53,277 bases of DNA from Granulicella sp. S190 (lineage in GTDB: Bacteria > Acidobacteriota > Terriglobia > Terriglobales > Acidobacteriaceae): NCBI RefSeq assembly GCF_009766095.1, contig NZ_LMUD01000016.1:354813-408089 (forward strand), given 5' to 3'. Below the pieces are notes generated by a model that was given only the letters and a program-made list of their open reading frames with translations, was not told where the DNA came from and did not search any database. A program made the translations under genes and the position numbers. Every line of letters begins with the position of its first letter. The first letter of the stretch is position 1. Shown one piece after another: positions 10,522 to 18,864 of the stretch.

Positions 10522-11922
10522 ATGCCCTCCACCGCAGAAGCCACCGCCGTCGCCGCTTCGCTGCTGGTCCGTTACAAGACGGTCCGCCAGGCGAGCCGTA
10601 GCCTTTGCAGTCCCTTATCTCCTGAAGACATGATGGTTCAATCCTCTTCCGAGACCAGTCCCGTGAAGTGGCATCTGGCTCATACGAGCTGGTTCTTTGA
10701 GACCTTTGTTCTGCGAGAGTTTGCCGCAGGCTATCAGAGCTTCCATCCCGACTTTCACTGGCTGTTCAATAGTTATTACAACTCTCTTGGGGATATGCCG
10801 GAGAAGAAGCTGCGCGCGTCTTTCTCTAGACCTCCCCTTGACGCGATCCTGGCTTACCGAACGCATGTTGACGATGCCATGGTGGCATTGATGCAGCATC
10901 CGCTTGAGGATGAAGCGGCGCGGCGCATTGCGCTTGGTCTTGAGCATGAGCAGCAGCACCAGGAGCTTATCGCGACCGATGTGAAGCATGCGCTTTTCAC
11001 GAATCCGCTGCATCCGCCGTATCTTGAGTCTTCGGCGCGGCAGAAGTTCGACACCATTGCGCCGCCTTTAGACTGGATCGACTATGCAGGTGGTCTCAGC
11101 GAAGTTGGCTTCCAGCTGGACAAGACGGACCCGCTTCAATCAGTCTCCGCGTTTGCGTTCGATAACGAGACGCCGCGGCATCCGGTTTATCTTGCACCCT
11201 ACCGACTTGCGAATCGCCTGGTTACGTGTGCCGAATATCTCGCCTTTATCGACCAGAATGCTTACAACCGTCCGGAGCTGTGGCTCTCTGAGGGGTGGAC
11301 TACGAATCGCTCGGAGGGCTGGCAGGCTCCTCTTTACTGGCGCCGTGATGAAGCTACGAATTCGGGTTGGTCAATCTACACGATGAATGGCTTTCGTTCG
11401 CTGGACGATCTGAGCGAGACCCCGGTGTGCCACCTCAGCTTCTTCGAGGCCGATGCCTATGCGCGCTGGGCGGGATATCGTCTGCCCACGGAGTTTGAGT
11501 GGGAGCACGCTGCCAGTCAGCTTGGTCTGCTCAAAAAAGAGGTCGATTCGCAGCCTGCGCTTTTGACGTATCCGAATCAAGGGTCGGAGGAACTCGCTAC
11601 TGTCCCGGAGGTTCAGGCGAACCTTCTTGAGACCGGCAATCTTCACCCTACGCCAGCCCCTGCGCTCAGCGGTCTTCAGCAGATGTTTGGTGACGTATGG
11701 GAGTGGACTGCGAGTGGCTATACGGGTTACCCCGGCTACAAGCCTTTGCCGGGCGCGCTCGGCGAGTATAACGGCAAGTTCATGTCTTCGCAGGTCATAC
11801 TTCGGGGAGGCTCCTGCGTTACGCCGGCGACTCACATCCGTGCGACGTATCGTAACTTCTTCTCGCCCTCGACTCGCTGGCAGTTCTCAGGGCTCCGTCT
11901 CGCTCAAGATGCGCTGAAGTAG
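10522..11922 (+). CDS. egtB: Ergothioneine biosynthesis protein EgtB-like (hercynine sulfoxide synthase)
   Basis: A 466-residue non-heme iron enzyme that joins hercynine to a cysteine-containing thiol using oxygen, the central step of ergothioneine synthesis. The N-terminal DinB-like domain begins with the family hallmark CSPLSPEDMMVQSS...KWHLAHTSWFFETF; the iron ligands are the His in HLAHTSW and the two in HEQQHQE. The C-terminal formylglycine-generating-enzyme-like domain has FDNETPRHPVYL, the YRLPTEFEWEHA strand, DVWEWTASGYTGYPGY and LRGGSCVTP. GAGAAG lies before the ATG. The usual partner EgtD (histidine trimethyltransferase) is not adjacent, so it would have to lie elsewhere or be absent. 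Whether cysteine or gamma-glutamylcysteine is used cannot be told from inspection. Confidence 0.9.
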   Translation: MPSTAEATAVAASLLVRYKTVRQASRSLCSPLSPEDMMVQSSSETSPVKWHLAHTSWFFETFVLREFAAGYQSFHPDFHWLFNSYYNSLGDMPEKKLRASFSRPPLDAILAYRTHVDDAMVALMQHPLEDEAARRIALGLEHEQQHQELIATDVKHALFTNPLHPPYLESSARQKFDTIAPPLDWIDYAGGLSEVGFQLDKTDPLQSVSAFAFDNETPRHPVYLAPYRLANRLVTCAEYLAFIDQNAYNRPELWLSEGWTTNRSEGWQAPLYWRRDEATNSGWSIYTMNGFRSLDDLSETPVCHLSFFEADAYARWAGYRLPTEFEWEHAASQLGLLKKEVDSQPALLTYPNQGSEELATVPEVQANLLETGNLHPTPAPALSGLQQMFGDVWEWTASGYTGYPGYKPLPGALGEYNGKFMSSQVILRGGSCVTPATHIRATYRNFFSPSTRWQFSGLRLAQDALK

Positions 11923-12131
11923 TTACTTCCTACAGGGTTATTCGCTGAGGCCCTCCGTCAAGCTACTTTGGCGGAGGCTTTCCCGCTGGTGGAGCCCGAA
12001 AGCATCGCGTCCCTACCTGCGACAAGGAAGGTGCTGAGAAACATTCAACGATCCATGAGGCCTCCTAAGATCGCCGCGATGATACCGACCAGAGATCATC
12101 ATGAGATTTTCTGGAGTAGAGGTTTGACGGC

Positions 12132-13019
12132 TCAGGGCTTCTTTGCGGCTGGGCCATGTTTAGGGTTCCAGAGTGGCTGACCAGCTTTGATGTGGTCGAC
12201 CCGCATACCGGGAAACAGTTCTCGCAACTCCTTGGCGCATTGCTCCATTCCTGGTTCTTCGGAGACCTCATGACCGAGCAGTATGAGCGCTTTATGCCTG
12301 CCCTGAGCGACTGCATCGCGAACGTACTCGACTGTCTCCCATTCGCTGGCCTCGCCTGCGACCAGGACTTCGACGTCCGGCTGCCGCAGGGCGAAGACCT
12401 GTTTTTCCAGGCCAGAAGATCCCGGAAGAAACGCGACGTGAGTGATGGAAAGATTTGGATCACCCTCGACTCTGAGTGTCTGGATCTGAAATTTTGTCTG
12501 CAGGGTTTTGATGAGGTCGGCGAGGGTCGTCCGGGGGATGGTAACGAAGTATTGGCCGCGGGGGCGATCCGGATGTGGATACGACTGCCAGCCGAGTGCT
12601 TCATAGATGCCGGCCAGAATGTGATCGGTTTTGTCAGCATGAATCTCATCGTGCAGTCGAAAGACTACGAGGTGATTCTGCACGATGAACGCCAGCTTTT
12701 CTTTGTAGACGGGATCGTCGGTAAAGAATTTTGTCTCGTCCAGGTGGTTATAGAAGGTGGGTTCGTGGGTGATGATGAGGTTGTCGCCACGTCGGACTGC
12801 CTCCCGCAAAACATCCATCGTGTCCAAAAAAGTTGTAACGATGCCGGTTACAGGAGTATTTGGATCGCCGACTTTAATCGTATCGACGGTGTTAGCAGGG
12901 GGTTGTGCAGCGTAGCGATGCTGAATGCGAGTGATGGTCTCGCCTGCACGAAGCGTCTGGGCGAATGAAGGCTTTGTGAGGACTAGAAGCATGATCAGCA
13001 GGGTCTGTTTGACGGTCAT
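12132..13019 (-). CDS. Exported NIF3-like dinuclear metal protein
   Basis: The 295-residue protein begins with a clear secretion signal ([21 protein letters not shown]). The mature part resembles the NIF3/YbgI family (sometimes named GTP cyclohydrolase I type 2): an early [15 protein letters not shown] strand, [14 protein letters not shown] (the His-containing metal-site strand), [19 protein letters not shown] and a late [13 protein letters not shown] motif supplying further metal ligands. NIF3 proteins are normally cytosolic hexamers of unknown enzymatic role, so the signal peptide is unusual and points to a periplasmic hydrolase-like function. It is convergent with egtB and followed upstream by a possible 55-aa membrane ORF on the same strand. 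Family assignment is fairly firm; function is not. Confidence 0.8.
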   Translation of the reverse strand: MTVKQTLLIMLLVLTKPSFAQTLRAGETITRIQHRYAAQPPANTVDTIKVGDPNTPVTGIVTTFLDTMDVLREAVRRGDNLIITHEPTFYNHLDETKFFTDDPVYKEKLAFIVQNHLVVFRLHDEIHADKTDHILAGIYEALGWQSYPHPDRPRGQYFVTIPRTTLADLIKTLQTKFQIQTLRVEGDPNLSITHVAFLPGSSGLEKQVFALRQPDVEVLVAGEASEWETVEYVRDAVAQGRHKALILLGHEVSEEPGMEQCAKELRELFPGMRVDHIKAGQPLWNPKHGPAAKKP

Positions 13020-13090
13020 CGGGGCCTGACTCAGTGAGATTGAAGTTCAGTTATGACTTTAGCCGGGAGCTGCCCGCGAGGGCACACTTT

Positions 13091-13258
13091 TCAGGTTTGA
13101 CGGCGGTAAAAGAGTCCTGCGGTGAAGAAGACGATGGCGACCATGAGGGCGAGGCGGGCGTGAAGCAGGTTGTGGGAGCGCAGGCTGAGGAGTGCGTCGG
13201 CCAGCCACGCGACGAAACCGAGAAACCATATCCACGCTGTCTTTTGGAAGATCCGCAT
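13091..13258 (-). CDS. Possible 55-residue membrane protein
   Basis: A short ORF in the gap between the NIF3-like gene and ndk. The translation starts [18 protein letters not shown] and ends [12 protein letters not shown]; it has two hydrophobic stretches (about 8-24 and 35-50) separated by a polar RSHNLLHAR turn, and basic residues at both ends. GGAG lies nine bases before the ATG, which supports translation. The frame is open further upstream to 13327 without a good start. It lies 71 bp upstream of the NIF3-like start on the same strand and could be co-transcribed with it. No family recognised; it could be a chance ORF, but its composition is typical of small inner-membrane proteins. Confidence 0.5.
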   Translation of the reverse strand: MRIFQKTAWIWFLGFVAWLADALLSLRSHNLLHARLALMVAIVFFTAGLFYRRQT

Positions 13259-13354
13259 GCGTCCGTGCTCCAGAAAGAAGTAGCGGCCAGGGTGAAAGGC
13301 GCGATTTGCTGGCCTTGTTCTACACTAAGTATTAGAGACTCACCTAGGAGAAAT

Positions 13355-13774
13355 ATGTTGTCACAGCGCACATTCAGCATCATCAAGCCGGACGCGGTTC
13401 GTAAGGGCTACTCCGCAGCTATCCTCGCCGAGATTGAAAAGGCAGGCTTTAAGATTGTCTCGATCAAACGGCTTTCGATTTCGAAGGCTCAGGCCGAGGG
13501 TTTCTACTACGTTCACGCAGCACGTCCGTTCTTTGGCGAGCTCACGGAGTTCATGTCGAGTGGTCCCATCTTCCCGATGGTGCTCGAGAAGGATAATGCG
13601 ATCGCCGATCTGCGTAAGCTGATGGGCGCGACCAACCCGGCGCAGGCTGAAGAAGGGACCATCCGCAAGAAGTTCGCGTCCTCGATTGGGGAGAATGCGA
13701 TTCACGGATCGGATGCCGAAGACACTGCGGCGTTTGAGATCGGATACTTCTTTGCAGGTCACGAACTCAAGTAG
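13355..13774 (+). CDS. ndk: Nucleoside diphosphate kinase
   Basis: A 139-residue enzyme that moves the gamma phosphate from ATP to other nucleoside diphosphates and balances NTP and dNTP pools in the cytoplasm. The start at 13355 is fixed by TAGGAG upstream and by the canonical N terminus [15 protein letters not shown]. The catalytic phospho-histidine is in GENAIHGSD near residue 116, and the nucleotide-site residues in [17 protein letters not shown] are present. Length is normal for bacterial Ndk. A TACACT element at 13321-13326 may be its -10 box. It is followed by a strong hairpin terminator, so it is probably monocistronic. Confidence 0.97.
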   Translation: MLSQRTFSIIKPDAVRKGYSAAILAEIEKAGFKIVSIKRLSISKAQAEGFYYVHAARPFFGELTEFMSSGPIFPMVLEKDNAIADLRKLMGATNPAQAEEGTIRKKFASSIGENAIHGSDAEDTAAFEIGYFFAGHELK

Positions 13775-13797
13775 TTTGTTTGGTCGTGAGGAACATG

Positions 13798-13846
13798 GGC
13801 GGCCGGTTCGATCGGAGTTTCTGGTCGGCCGGCCGCCTCTTTTTTG
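13798..13846 (+). terminator. Rho-independent terminator after ndk
   Basis: GGCGGCCGG at 13798-13806 pairs with CCGGCCGCC at 13829-13837, followed by TCTTTTTTG. The 22-base loop could itself fold. It lies just after the ndk stop. Confidence 0.8.
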
Positions 13847-13888
13847 AATTGCAAGAGTGGTTCGGGGCACAGCGAAAAAGGAGATGTC

Positions 13889-14506
13889 ATGGGAGTTGCA
13901 GAGCCAGGGTTGAAGCTGCCTGAGGGCCCGTTCAAGGCTTATCTGTTCGATTGCGATGGGACGATTGTGGACTCGATGCCACTGCACTACGTGGCGTGGA
14001 AGAGGGTTTTGGCGGAGTGGAACTGTGAGTTTGAGGAGCAGACGTTTTATGCTTGGGGAGGCATGCCGGTAGCGGAGATTATCTCCACGCTGAATGTGCG
14101 GGAGGGCTTGTCGATGCCTGTAGACGAGGTGGAGAGGCGGAAAGAGGCACTTTACTTCGAGATTCTTCCGGAGTTGAAGGCGGTGCCGGAGGTGTTGGAG
14201 CATATCGACTTCAGCCATGGACACATCCCGTTTGCAGTGGTTTCGGGAAGTACGCGGGATTCGGTGACGGCTTCGCTGGAGGTGCTGGGACTTCTGGGTA
14301 AGTTCGAAACGTTGGTGTGTGCGGGAGATTATGTGCGGAGCAAACCTGATCCTGAGCCGTTTCTAGTGGCTGCGCAACGGCTGGGAGTGAAGCCGGAAGA
14401 GTGCCTCGTTTTTGAGGATACGGAGATGGGGATTCAGGCAGCTACGGCGGCGGGGATGGCGTCTGTGAAGATCCTTCAACCGTGGGAGCGGCTGGCGGTG
14501 AAGTAA
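13889..14506 (+). CDS. HAD-superfamily phosphatase, beta-phosphoglucomutase/YqaB-like
   Basis: The 205-residue protein is a haloacid-dehalogenase-type phosphatase acting on a small sugar phosphate or similar metabolite. Motif I is LFDCDGTIVDS (nucleophile and acid Asp), a cap domain follows (WGGMPVAEII), motif II is VVSGSTRDSV, motif III Lys is in YVRSKPDPEPFL, and motif IV is VFEDTEMGIQAATAAGM. Subclass I with a helical cap suggests fructose-1-phosphatase, beta-phosphoglucomutase or phosphoglycolate phosphatase as alternatives. The start is set by AAGGAG six bases before the ATG; the frame is open upstream to 13844 but without a ribosome site. It lies between two hairpin terminators and so appears to be a single-gene unit. 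Confidence 0.88.
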   Translation: MGVAEPGLKLPEGPFKAYLFDCDGTIVDSMPLHYVAWKRVLAEWNCEFEEQTFYAWGGMPVAEIISTLNVREGLSMPVDEVERRKEALYFEILPELKAVPEVLEHIDFSHGHIPFAVVSGSTRDSVTASLEVLGLLGKFETLVCAGDYVRSKPDPEPFLVAAQRLGVKPEECLVFEDTEMGIQAATAAGMASVKILQPWERLAVK

Positions 14507-14522
14507 CGAGGGGGATGGAAGG

Positions 14523-14548
14523 GGCGAGAGCTTTCGCTCTCGCCTCTT
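14523..14548. terminator. Hairpin terminator between convergent genes
   Basis: A perfect 9-bp stem GGCGAGAGC/GCTCTCGCC with loop TTTC lies between the HAD gene and the convergent SGNH hydrolase. The T tract is weak (TCTT), so termination strength is uncertain. Confidence 0.6.
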
Positions 14549-14558
14549 CGATGGCCGG

Positions 14559-15800
14559 TTATTTGGTAAAGAGATTCAGATCGATGGATTCGCCCATCGC
14601 TTTATAGCCCGCGTCGCCTGGGTGGAGGTGGTCGCCGGAGTCGTCCAGGGGTAAGAACATTCCCGGATGGGTTGGGTCGGTCGTCAGCTTATCGAAGTCG
14701 ATGACCCCGTCGAGTTGGTTGGTGGTTCGGATCCACTGATTGATGGCCTGGCGCATGGCTTCGCCGTCTGCGGATTGATATTTGGCGCCGACGAAGGGGG
14801 TAAGGGTCGCGCCGATCACCTTGATGCCGTGGGTGTGGGCGCGGGTGGCTAGTTGGCTGAGGCCTGCGATGAGGTCCGCAGCGGTGACGACGTCGTAGGG
14901 TTTGACGGGGTCGGTTGCGTGGCCGATGTCGTTGATGCTCTCGAGGATGACGAGATATTTCACGGAAGCCTGAGCGAGCACATCGCGGTCAAAGCGGGCC
15001 AAGGCTGAGGGGCCGGTGGTGTCGTGGAGGATGCGGTTGCCGCCGATGCCTTCGTTGAGAACGCCGAGGTTTGCGGTCTTTTTGTTGGCTTGCAGGCGAC
15101 GAGCGAGGACGTCGGGCCACCGCGCATTGGCGTCTTGAGTGCCGCGGGCTCCGTCGGTGATGCTGTCGCCAAAGGTAACGATGGAGGCGCCTTTGCTGTC
15201 GGTGAGGACGTCCACGCCTTTGAGGAAGTCCCAGCTGAAGAACTTTTGCGGGTTGTCCAAAGACGTGGCTGCGACGAGATTTCCGGAGACGAGGTAGTTG
15301 GTCTGATTCGCAAAAGAATGAAAAGTCAGTTGATTGACTGGCTGATCGGGAAGAAAGAGGCTTACTGCCAGATCGGAGGTGGCGGCGACCTTGAGGGAGA
15401 TCGGATCGCTGACGATCAAAGCACCGGGCGGAATGATGACGGAGGGGCGTCCTGAGAAGGTGAGTGGGGTTCCTGTGCCTGCGGCGATGGTGCCGGAGCC
15501 TGAGCTCAGTGCGAGTTGCGCAGCGTCGATGGTAAGCGCATCAAGGCCGAACTCGTTGGTGAGGGTGACACGTACCGAGCTTCCGCCGAGCGATATGTGG
15601 ACGATCTCCCGCAGGGTTGTGCCTGCGGTTCCTTCTGCTCCGAACTTCGCTCCCGGATTTGGGGCTGCCATGGGTGAGGCTGCCCATGTCCCAACCCAGT
15701 GGTCGGATGGTGTTGCTGCGGCGGCTGAATTTTTGTGGAGTATGCCAAGGCAGAGGAGTGTAAGCGAGGTGAGGAGGAGGGTTCGGTTTTGCCTGGTCAT
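14559..15800 (-). CDS. Secreted SGNH/GDSL-family hydrolase
   Basis: A 413-residue exported esterase or lipase-like enzyme. It has a Sec signal (RTLLLTSLTLLCLGI, cleavage near SAAAATP), then an N-terminal beta-rich part beginning HWVGTWAASPM, found in many secreted actinobacterial and acidobacterial GDSL proteins. The SGNH blocks follow: VTFGDSITDGARGT (block I, nucleophile Ser), GIGGNRIL (block II Gly), ESINDIGHAT (block III Asn) and DHLHPGDAGY (block V Asp-x-x-His). The substrate may be acetylated polysaccharide or another ester; nothing in the sequence settles it. It is divergent from a secreted aldose epimerase, and both exported enzymes may serve carbohydrate use. Confidence 0.9.
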   Translation of the reverse strand: MTRQNRTLLLTSLTLLCLGILHKNSAAAATPSDHWVGTWAASPMAAPNPGAKFGAEGTAGTTLREIVHISLGGSSVRVTLTNEFGLDALTIDAAQLALSSGSGTIAAGTGTPLTFSGRPSVIIPPGALIVSDPISLKVAATSDLAVSLFLPDQPVNQLTFHSFANQTNYLVSGNLVAATSLDNPQKFFSWDFLKGVDVLTDSKGASIVTFGDSITDGARGTQDANARWPDVLARRLQANKKTANLGVLNEGIGGNRILHDTTGPSALARFDRDVLAQASVKYLVILESINDIGHATDPVKPYDVVTAADLIAGLSQLATRAHTHGIKVIGATLTPFVGAKYQSADGEAMRQAINQWIRTTNQLDGVIDFDKLTTDPTHPGMFLPLDDSGDHLHPGDAGYKAMGESIDLNLFTK

Positions 15801-15959
15801 GATCTTCTTTCTTCCGATTGCTTTGACGGGTCTATCTTACCCCGCGTTTCGCGGAGGAGGAAGGGTTCACGTATAGTGGCGAGGGCTGCTGGAGCGAAGG
15901 ATCATCTCCAGCAAAGCATGCTGCAAAAGGTATGTCCGGCAGAAAAATGATCAGGGAGA

Positions 15960-17069
15960 ATGACGATGAGATGGCTAAAGATTATGCTGCTTAGCATGAC
16001 AACTGCGATGGCAGCACACGGCTCTGTAACGAAGACTCCATTTGGGACAACACCAGATGGTGCGGCGGTGGATCTTTACACCTTGAAGGGCGAAGGAATT
16101 GAAGCCAGTGTCATGACCTTCGGCGCTCGCGTGGTCTCGATCAAGACGCCGGACCGTGATGGCAAGATGGCCGATGTAGTGCTTGGCTACAGCGCCCTGG
16201 ATGGCTACGTTGCGGACAAGTCTACTTACTTCGGCGCGATCGTGGGGCGGTATGGGAACCGGATTGCGTTGGGAAAGTTTTCCCTTGACGGACATGAGTA
16301 TCAGATTCCGACCAATAATGGCGCCAACTCGCTGCATGGCGGCACGGTGGGCTTTGACCGGCTGGTATGGCAGGCGCGCGCTATCGCGGAGGGCGTGGAG
16401 ATGACACTGGTAAGCAAAGACGGCGACCAAGGATATCCAGGAACGCTGACGGTACATGTTCGATATACCGTGCATCATGGGGCGCTGCGCATCGACTATA
16501 GTTCCTCGACTGATAAAGACACGGTGCTTAATCTCACGAATCACTCGTACTTCAACCTTTCAGGCGATCCGAAGAAGACCATTCTCGATGAGCAGATTAT
16601 GATTCCGGCGGACCAGTACACGCCGGTGAATGCGGGCCAGATACCTACGGGGGAGCTGGCTTCCGTAGAGGGCACACCGTTTGATTTTCGTAAGTCTACG
16701 GTTATTGGCGAGCGGATCAATGAAGACAATGAACAGCTGAAGATTGGTGGCGGCTATGACCACAACTGGGTACTACGCGGCAAGAATGGTGAAGTAAAGA
16801 CTGCGGCTCGAGTCTACGATCCTGCGAGCGGCCGCGTCCTGACCGTAACGACCACTGAGCCGGGAGTCCAGTTTTACACCGGCAATTCACTGAATGGTGC
16901 GGCATATGGCAATGCGCAGCAGAGCAATGCGAAGAACACCGGATTGTGTCTCGAGACGCAGCACTTTCCCGATTCGCCGAATCATCCTGCCTTTCCGACG
17001 ACCGAGTTGAAGCCAGGCGAGGTGCGTCATAGCACTACAAGCTTTACCTTCTCAACGCACGCAAAGTAA
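15960..17069 (+). CDS. galM: Exported aldose 1-epimerase (galactose mutarotase)
   Basis: The 369-residue enzyme interconverts alpha and beta anomers of galactose, glucose or related aldoses. A signal sequence (RWLKIMLLSMTTAMAAHGS) suggests a periplasmic protein. Family motifs are GRYGNRIALGKF, NSLHGGTVGFDR (His126), LTNHSYFNLSGD (catalytic His195), GGYDHNWVL, and LCLETQHFPDSPNHP with the catalytic Glu. AGGGAGA precedes ATG 15960; an in-frame ATG at 15966 is also possible. It stands alone on the plus strand, divergent from the SGNH hydrolase, with the CoA-transferase genes 55 bp downstream and no terminator seen between them. Confidence 0.92.
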   Translation: MTMRWLKIMLLSMTTAMAAHGSVTKTPFGTTPDGAAVDLYTLKGEGIEASVMTFGARVVSIKTPDRDGKMADVVLGYSALDGYVADKSTYFGAIVGRYGNRIALGKFSLDGHEYQIPTNNGANSLHGGTVGFDRLVWQARAIAEGVEMTLVSKDGDQGYPGTLTVHVRYTVHHGALRIDYSSSTDKDTVLNLTNHSYFNLSGDPKKTILDEQIMIPADQYTPVNAGQIPTGELASVEGTPFDFRKSTVIGERINEDNEQLKIGGGYDHNWVLRGKNGEVKTAARVYDPASGRVLTVTTTEPGVQFYTGNSLNGAAYGNAQQSNAKNTGLCLETQHFPDSPNHPAFPTTELKPGEVRHSTTSFTFSTHAK

Positions 17070-17124
17070 ATCTGCAACGAAACGGCGCGGCGTGTCCTGT
17101 TCCGCCGCGCAGGGATCTTCTTCC

Positions 17125-17829
17125 ATGAACAAAGTAGCTAAGACTGCAGAGGAAGCGGTTGCAGATATCCGCTCCGGTTCGACAGTGATGCTTGGGGGCT
17201 TTGGCCTCTGTGGTATTCCAGAGAACCTGATAGCTGCCCTGGTAAAGCTTCGCGTGACGGGGTTGCATACGATCAGCAACAACATGGGCGTCGACGGCTT
17301 TGGTATGGGTCTGATGCTTGAGGCGGAGATGATCGCTTCGCACGTAGGAAGTTACGTGGGGGAGAACAGGCGGCTGGAGGCTTTGGTGTTGAAGAAGGAG
17401 CTCGACCTTACGCTGATTCCGCAGGGAACGCTGGCGGAGCGAATCCGCGCCGGTGGCGCTGGAATTCCAGCGTTCTATGTGCCGACGGGGCTGGGGACGG
17501 TGGTGGCAGAGGGTAAGGAAACGCGCAAGATCGACGATAGGACTTATGTGCTGGAACATGCCTTGCATGCAGACGTCGCCTTGATCAAGGCGTGGAAGGG
17601 AGACCGGCTGGGGAATCTCGTGTATCGGAAGACGGCGCGGAACTTTAATCCGGCGATGGCGACCGCGGCGAAGCTTACGATTGCAGAGGTTGAGGAGTTA
17701 GTCGAACCTGGTGAGCTTGATCCGGATCACATTATTACGCCCGGGATCTATGTGAATCGTGTCGTGGTGGGCGCGGTGTACCGCAAGCCGATCGAGTCGA
17801 AGTTCATCCAGTCCGGAGGTGCGGCGTGA
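17125..17829 (+). CDS. scoA: 3-oxoacid CoA-transferase subunit A
   Basis: The alpha subunit (234 residues) of a class I CoA-transferase, normally succinyl-CoA:3-ketoacid CoA-transferase, which activates acetoacetate and other ketone acids. The landmark STVMLGGFGLCGIPENLI is the classic N-terminal CoA-binding signature; TISNNMGVDGFGMG and the LIPQGTLAERIRAGGAGIPAF region complete the match. The start at 17125 (MNKVAKTAEEAV) fits the family and has AGGGA about 10 bases upstream; the ORF extends 11 codons further without homology. It overlaps the B subunit by 4 bases, a standard translationally coupled arrangement. Confidence 0.94.
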   Translation: MNKVAKTAEEAVADIRSGSTVMLGGFGLCGIPENLIAALVKLRVTGLHTISNNMGVDGFGMGLMLEAEMIASHVGSYVGENRRLEALVLKKELDLTLIPQGTLAERIRAGGAGIPAFYVPTGLGTVVAEGKETRKIDDRTYVLEHALHADVALIKAWKGDRLGNLVYRKTARNFNPAMATAAKLTIAEVEELVEPGELDPDHIITPGIYVNRVVVGAVYRKPIESKFIQSGGAA

Positions 17830-18491
17830 CAGGCAAAGAGCGGATAGCACGAAGGATTGCGCGGGAGTTTCGCGACGGATTTTATGTGAATCTTGGTATT
17901 GGGCTTCCGACGATGATCGCAGGGTATGTCCCTGCGGGGATTGATGTGATGTTTCAGTCGGAGAATGGAATGCTCGGCGTGGGTGGGCCGCCGACAGATG
18001 AGTGTGCCGATCCGGACCTGATCAACGCGGGCAAGCAGCCGGTGACGGAGCTTCCGGGGTGTTCGTTTTTTGCAAGCGAGGAGTCGTTTGCCATGATCCG
18101 AGGCGGCCATATGGATATGAGCATCCTCGGGGCGATGCAGGTGGATGAGCATGGCAATCTTGCGAACTGGACGATTCCTGGGAAGATGGTGAAGGGGATG
18201 GGGGGCGCGATGGACCTGGTTGCGGGAGCGCGTCGAGTCATCGTCGCTATGGAGCATCAGACGAAAGAGGGAGCTTCCCGGATTCTGAAAGAGTGTTCTC
18301 TGCCGTTGACTGGGCGCAGCGTTGTGCATGATATTGTGACGGAGCTTTGCTGGATTCGTGTGACCGCTGACGGATTAATGTTGACCGAGGTAGCCGAAGG
18401 GCTGGATGCGGCAGAGGTGCAGGCGCGGACTGAGGCAAAGCTGCTGGTTTCACCAGATCTGCGTGTGATGACGGTCGGTGTGTCCGCGTAA
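17826..18491 (+). CDS. scoB: 3-oxoacid CoA-transferase subunit B
   Basis: The beta subunit (221 residues) carries the catalytic glutamate, here in [13 protein letters not shown], that forms the glutamyl-CoA thioester intermediate. Other matches are [35 protein letters not shown], the [20 protein letters not shown] stretch and [14 protein letters not shown]. It starts with GTG overlapping the stop of subunit A, with GGAGGTG just before it. The pair together activates acetoacetate or a related oxoacid. It is followed by the cobalamin riboswitch of the next operon. Confidence 0.95.
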   Translation: MTGKERIARRIAREFRDGFYVNLGIGLPTMIAGYVPAGIDVMFQSENGMLGVGGPPTDECADPDLINAGKQPVTELPGCSFFASEESFAMIRGGHMDMSILGAMQVDEHGNLANWTIPGKMVKGMGGAMDLVAGARRVIVAMEHQTKEGASRILKECSLPLTGRSVVHDIVTELCWIRVTADGLMLTEVAEGLDAAEVQARTEAKLLVSPDLRVMTVGVSA

Positions 18492-18576
18492 GACAGCACT
18501 TGGCTGCATGGAGCTACCTGCGTGACGGCTGGGAGGGCGAGATTCCGACGATTTTATTGTGATATAACGAAATCTG

Positions 18577-18745
18577 TCTCGGGTGCCCATCAGGGCATAA
18601 CAGGGAAGTCCGGTGAAACACCGGCGCGGTTCCGCCACTGTAAGTGAGGAAAGCTGCTTTGACGTACCACTCGGCGATTGCCGGGGAAGGTAAAGCGGCG
18701 TGCAGGGATACCCTGCAACCTCCAAGCCAGGAGACCTACCCGAGA
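18577..18745 (+). promoter_or_regulatory. Cobalamin (adenosylcobalamin) riboswitch aptamer
   Basis: The P1 stem is visible: TCTCGGGT at 18577-18584 pairs perfectly with ACCCGAGA at 18738-18745. Between them are the conserved core blocks AGGGAAGTCCGGTGAAA, the CCGGCGCGGTTCCGCCACTG helix region with TAAGTGAGGAAAGC after it, and the B12 box AGCCAGGAGACC at 18725-18736. This is a standard cobalamin-riboswitch layout. It lies 120 nt upstream of the CobN-like gene. The expression platform probably involves the T-run at 18791-18797 or hiding of the AGGAAGAGAG ribosome site at 18847-18856; CTTTCTTC at 18820-18827 is roughly complementary to that site. High cobalamin should switch the chelatase genes off. 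Confidence 0.93.
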
Positions 18746-18864
18746 GCAACCGGCAGACTTCTGCGGAGAACAGGAAGATGCATGACCGCTATTTTTTTAA
18801 CGATTTCATTTAGGGTTCGCTTTCTTCGACCGACTGCTTCGACGTCAGGAAGAGAGAGTGGCCT

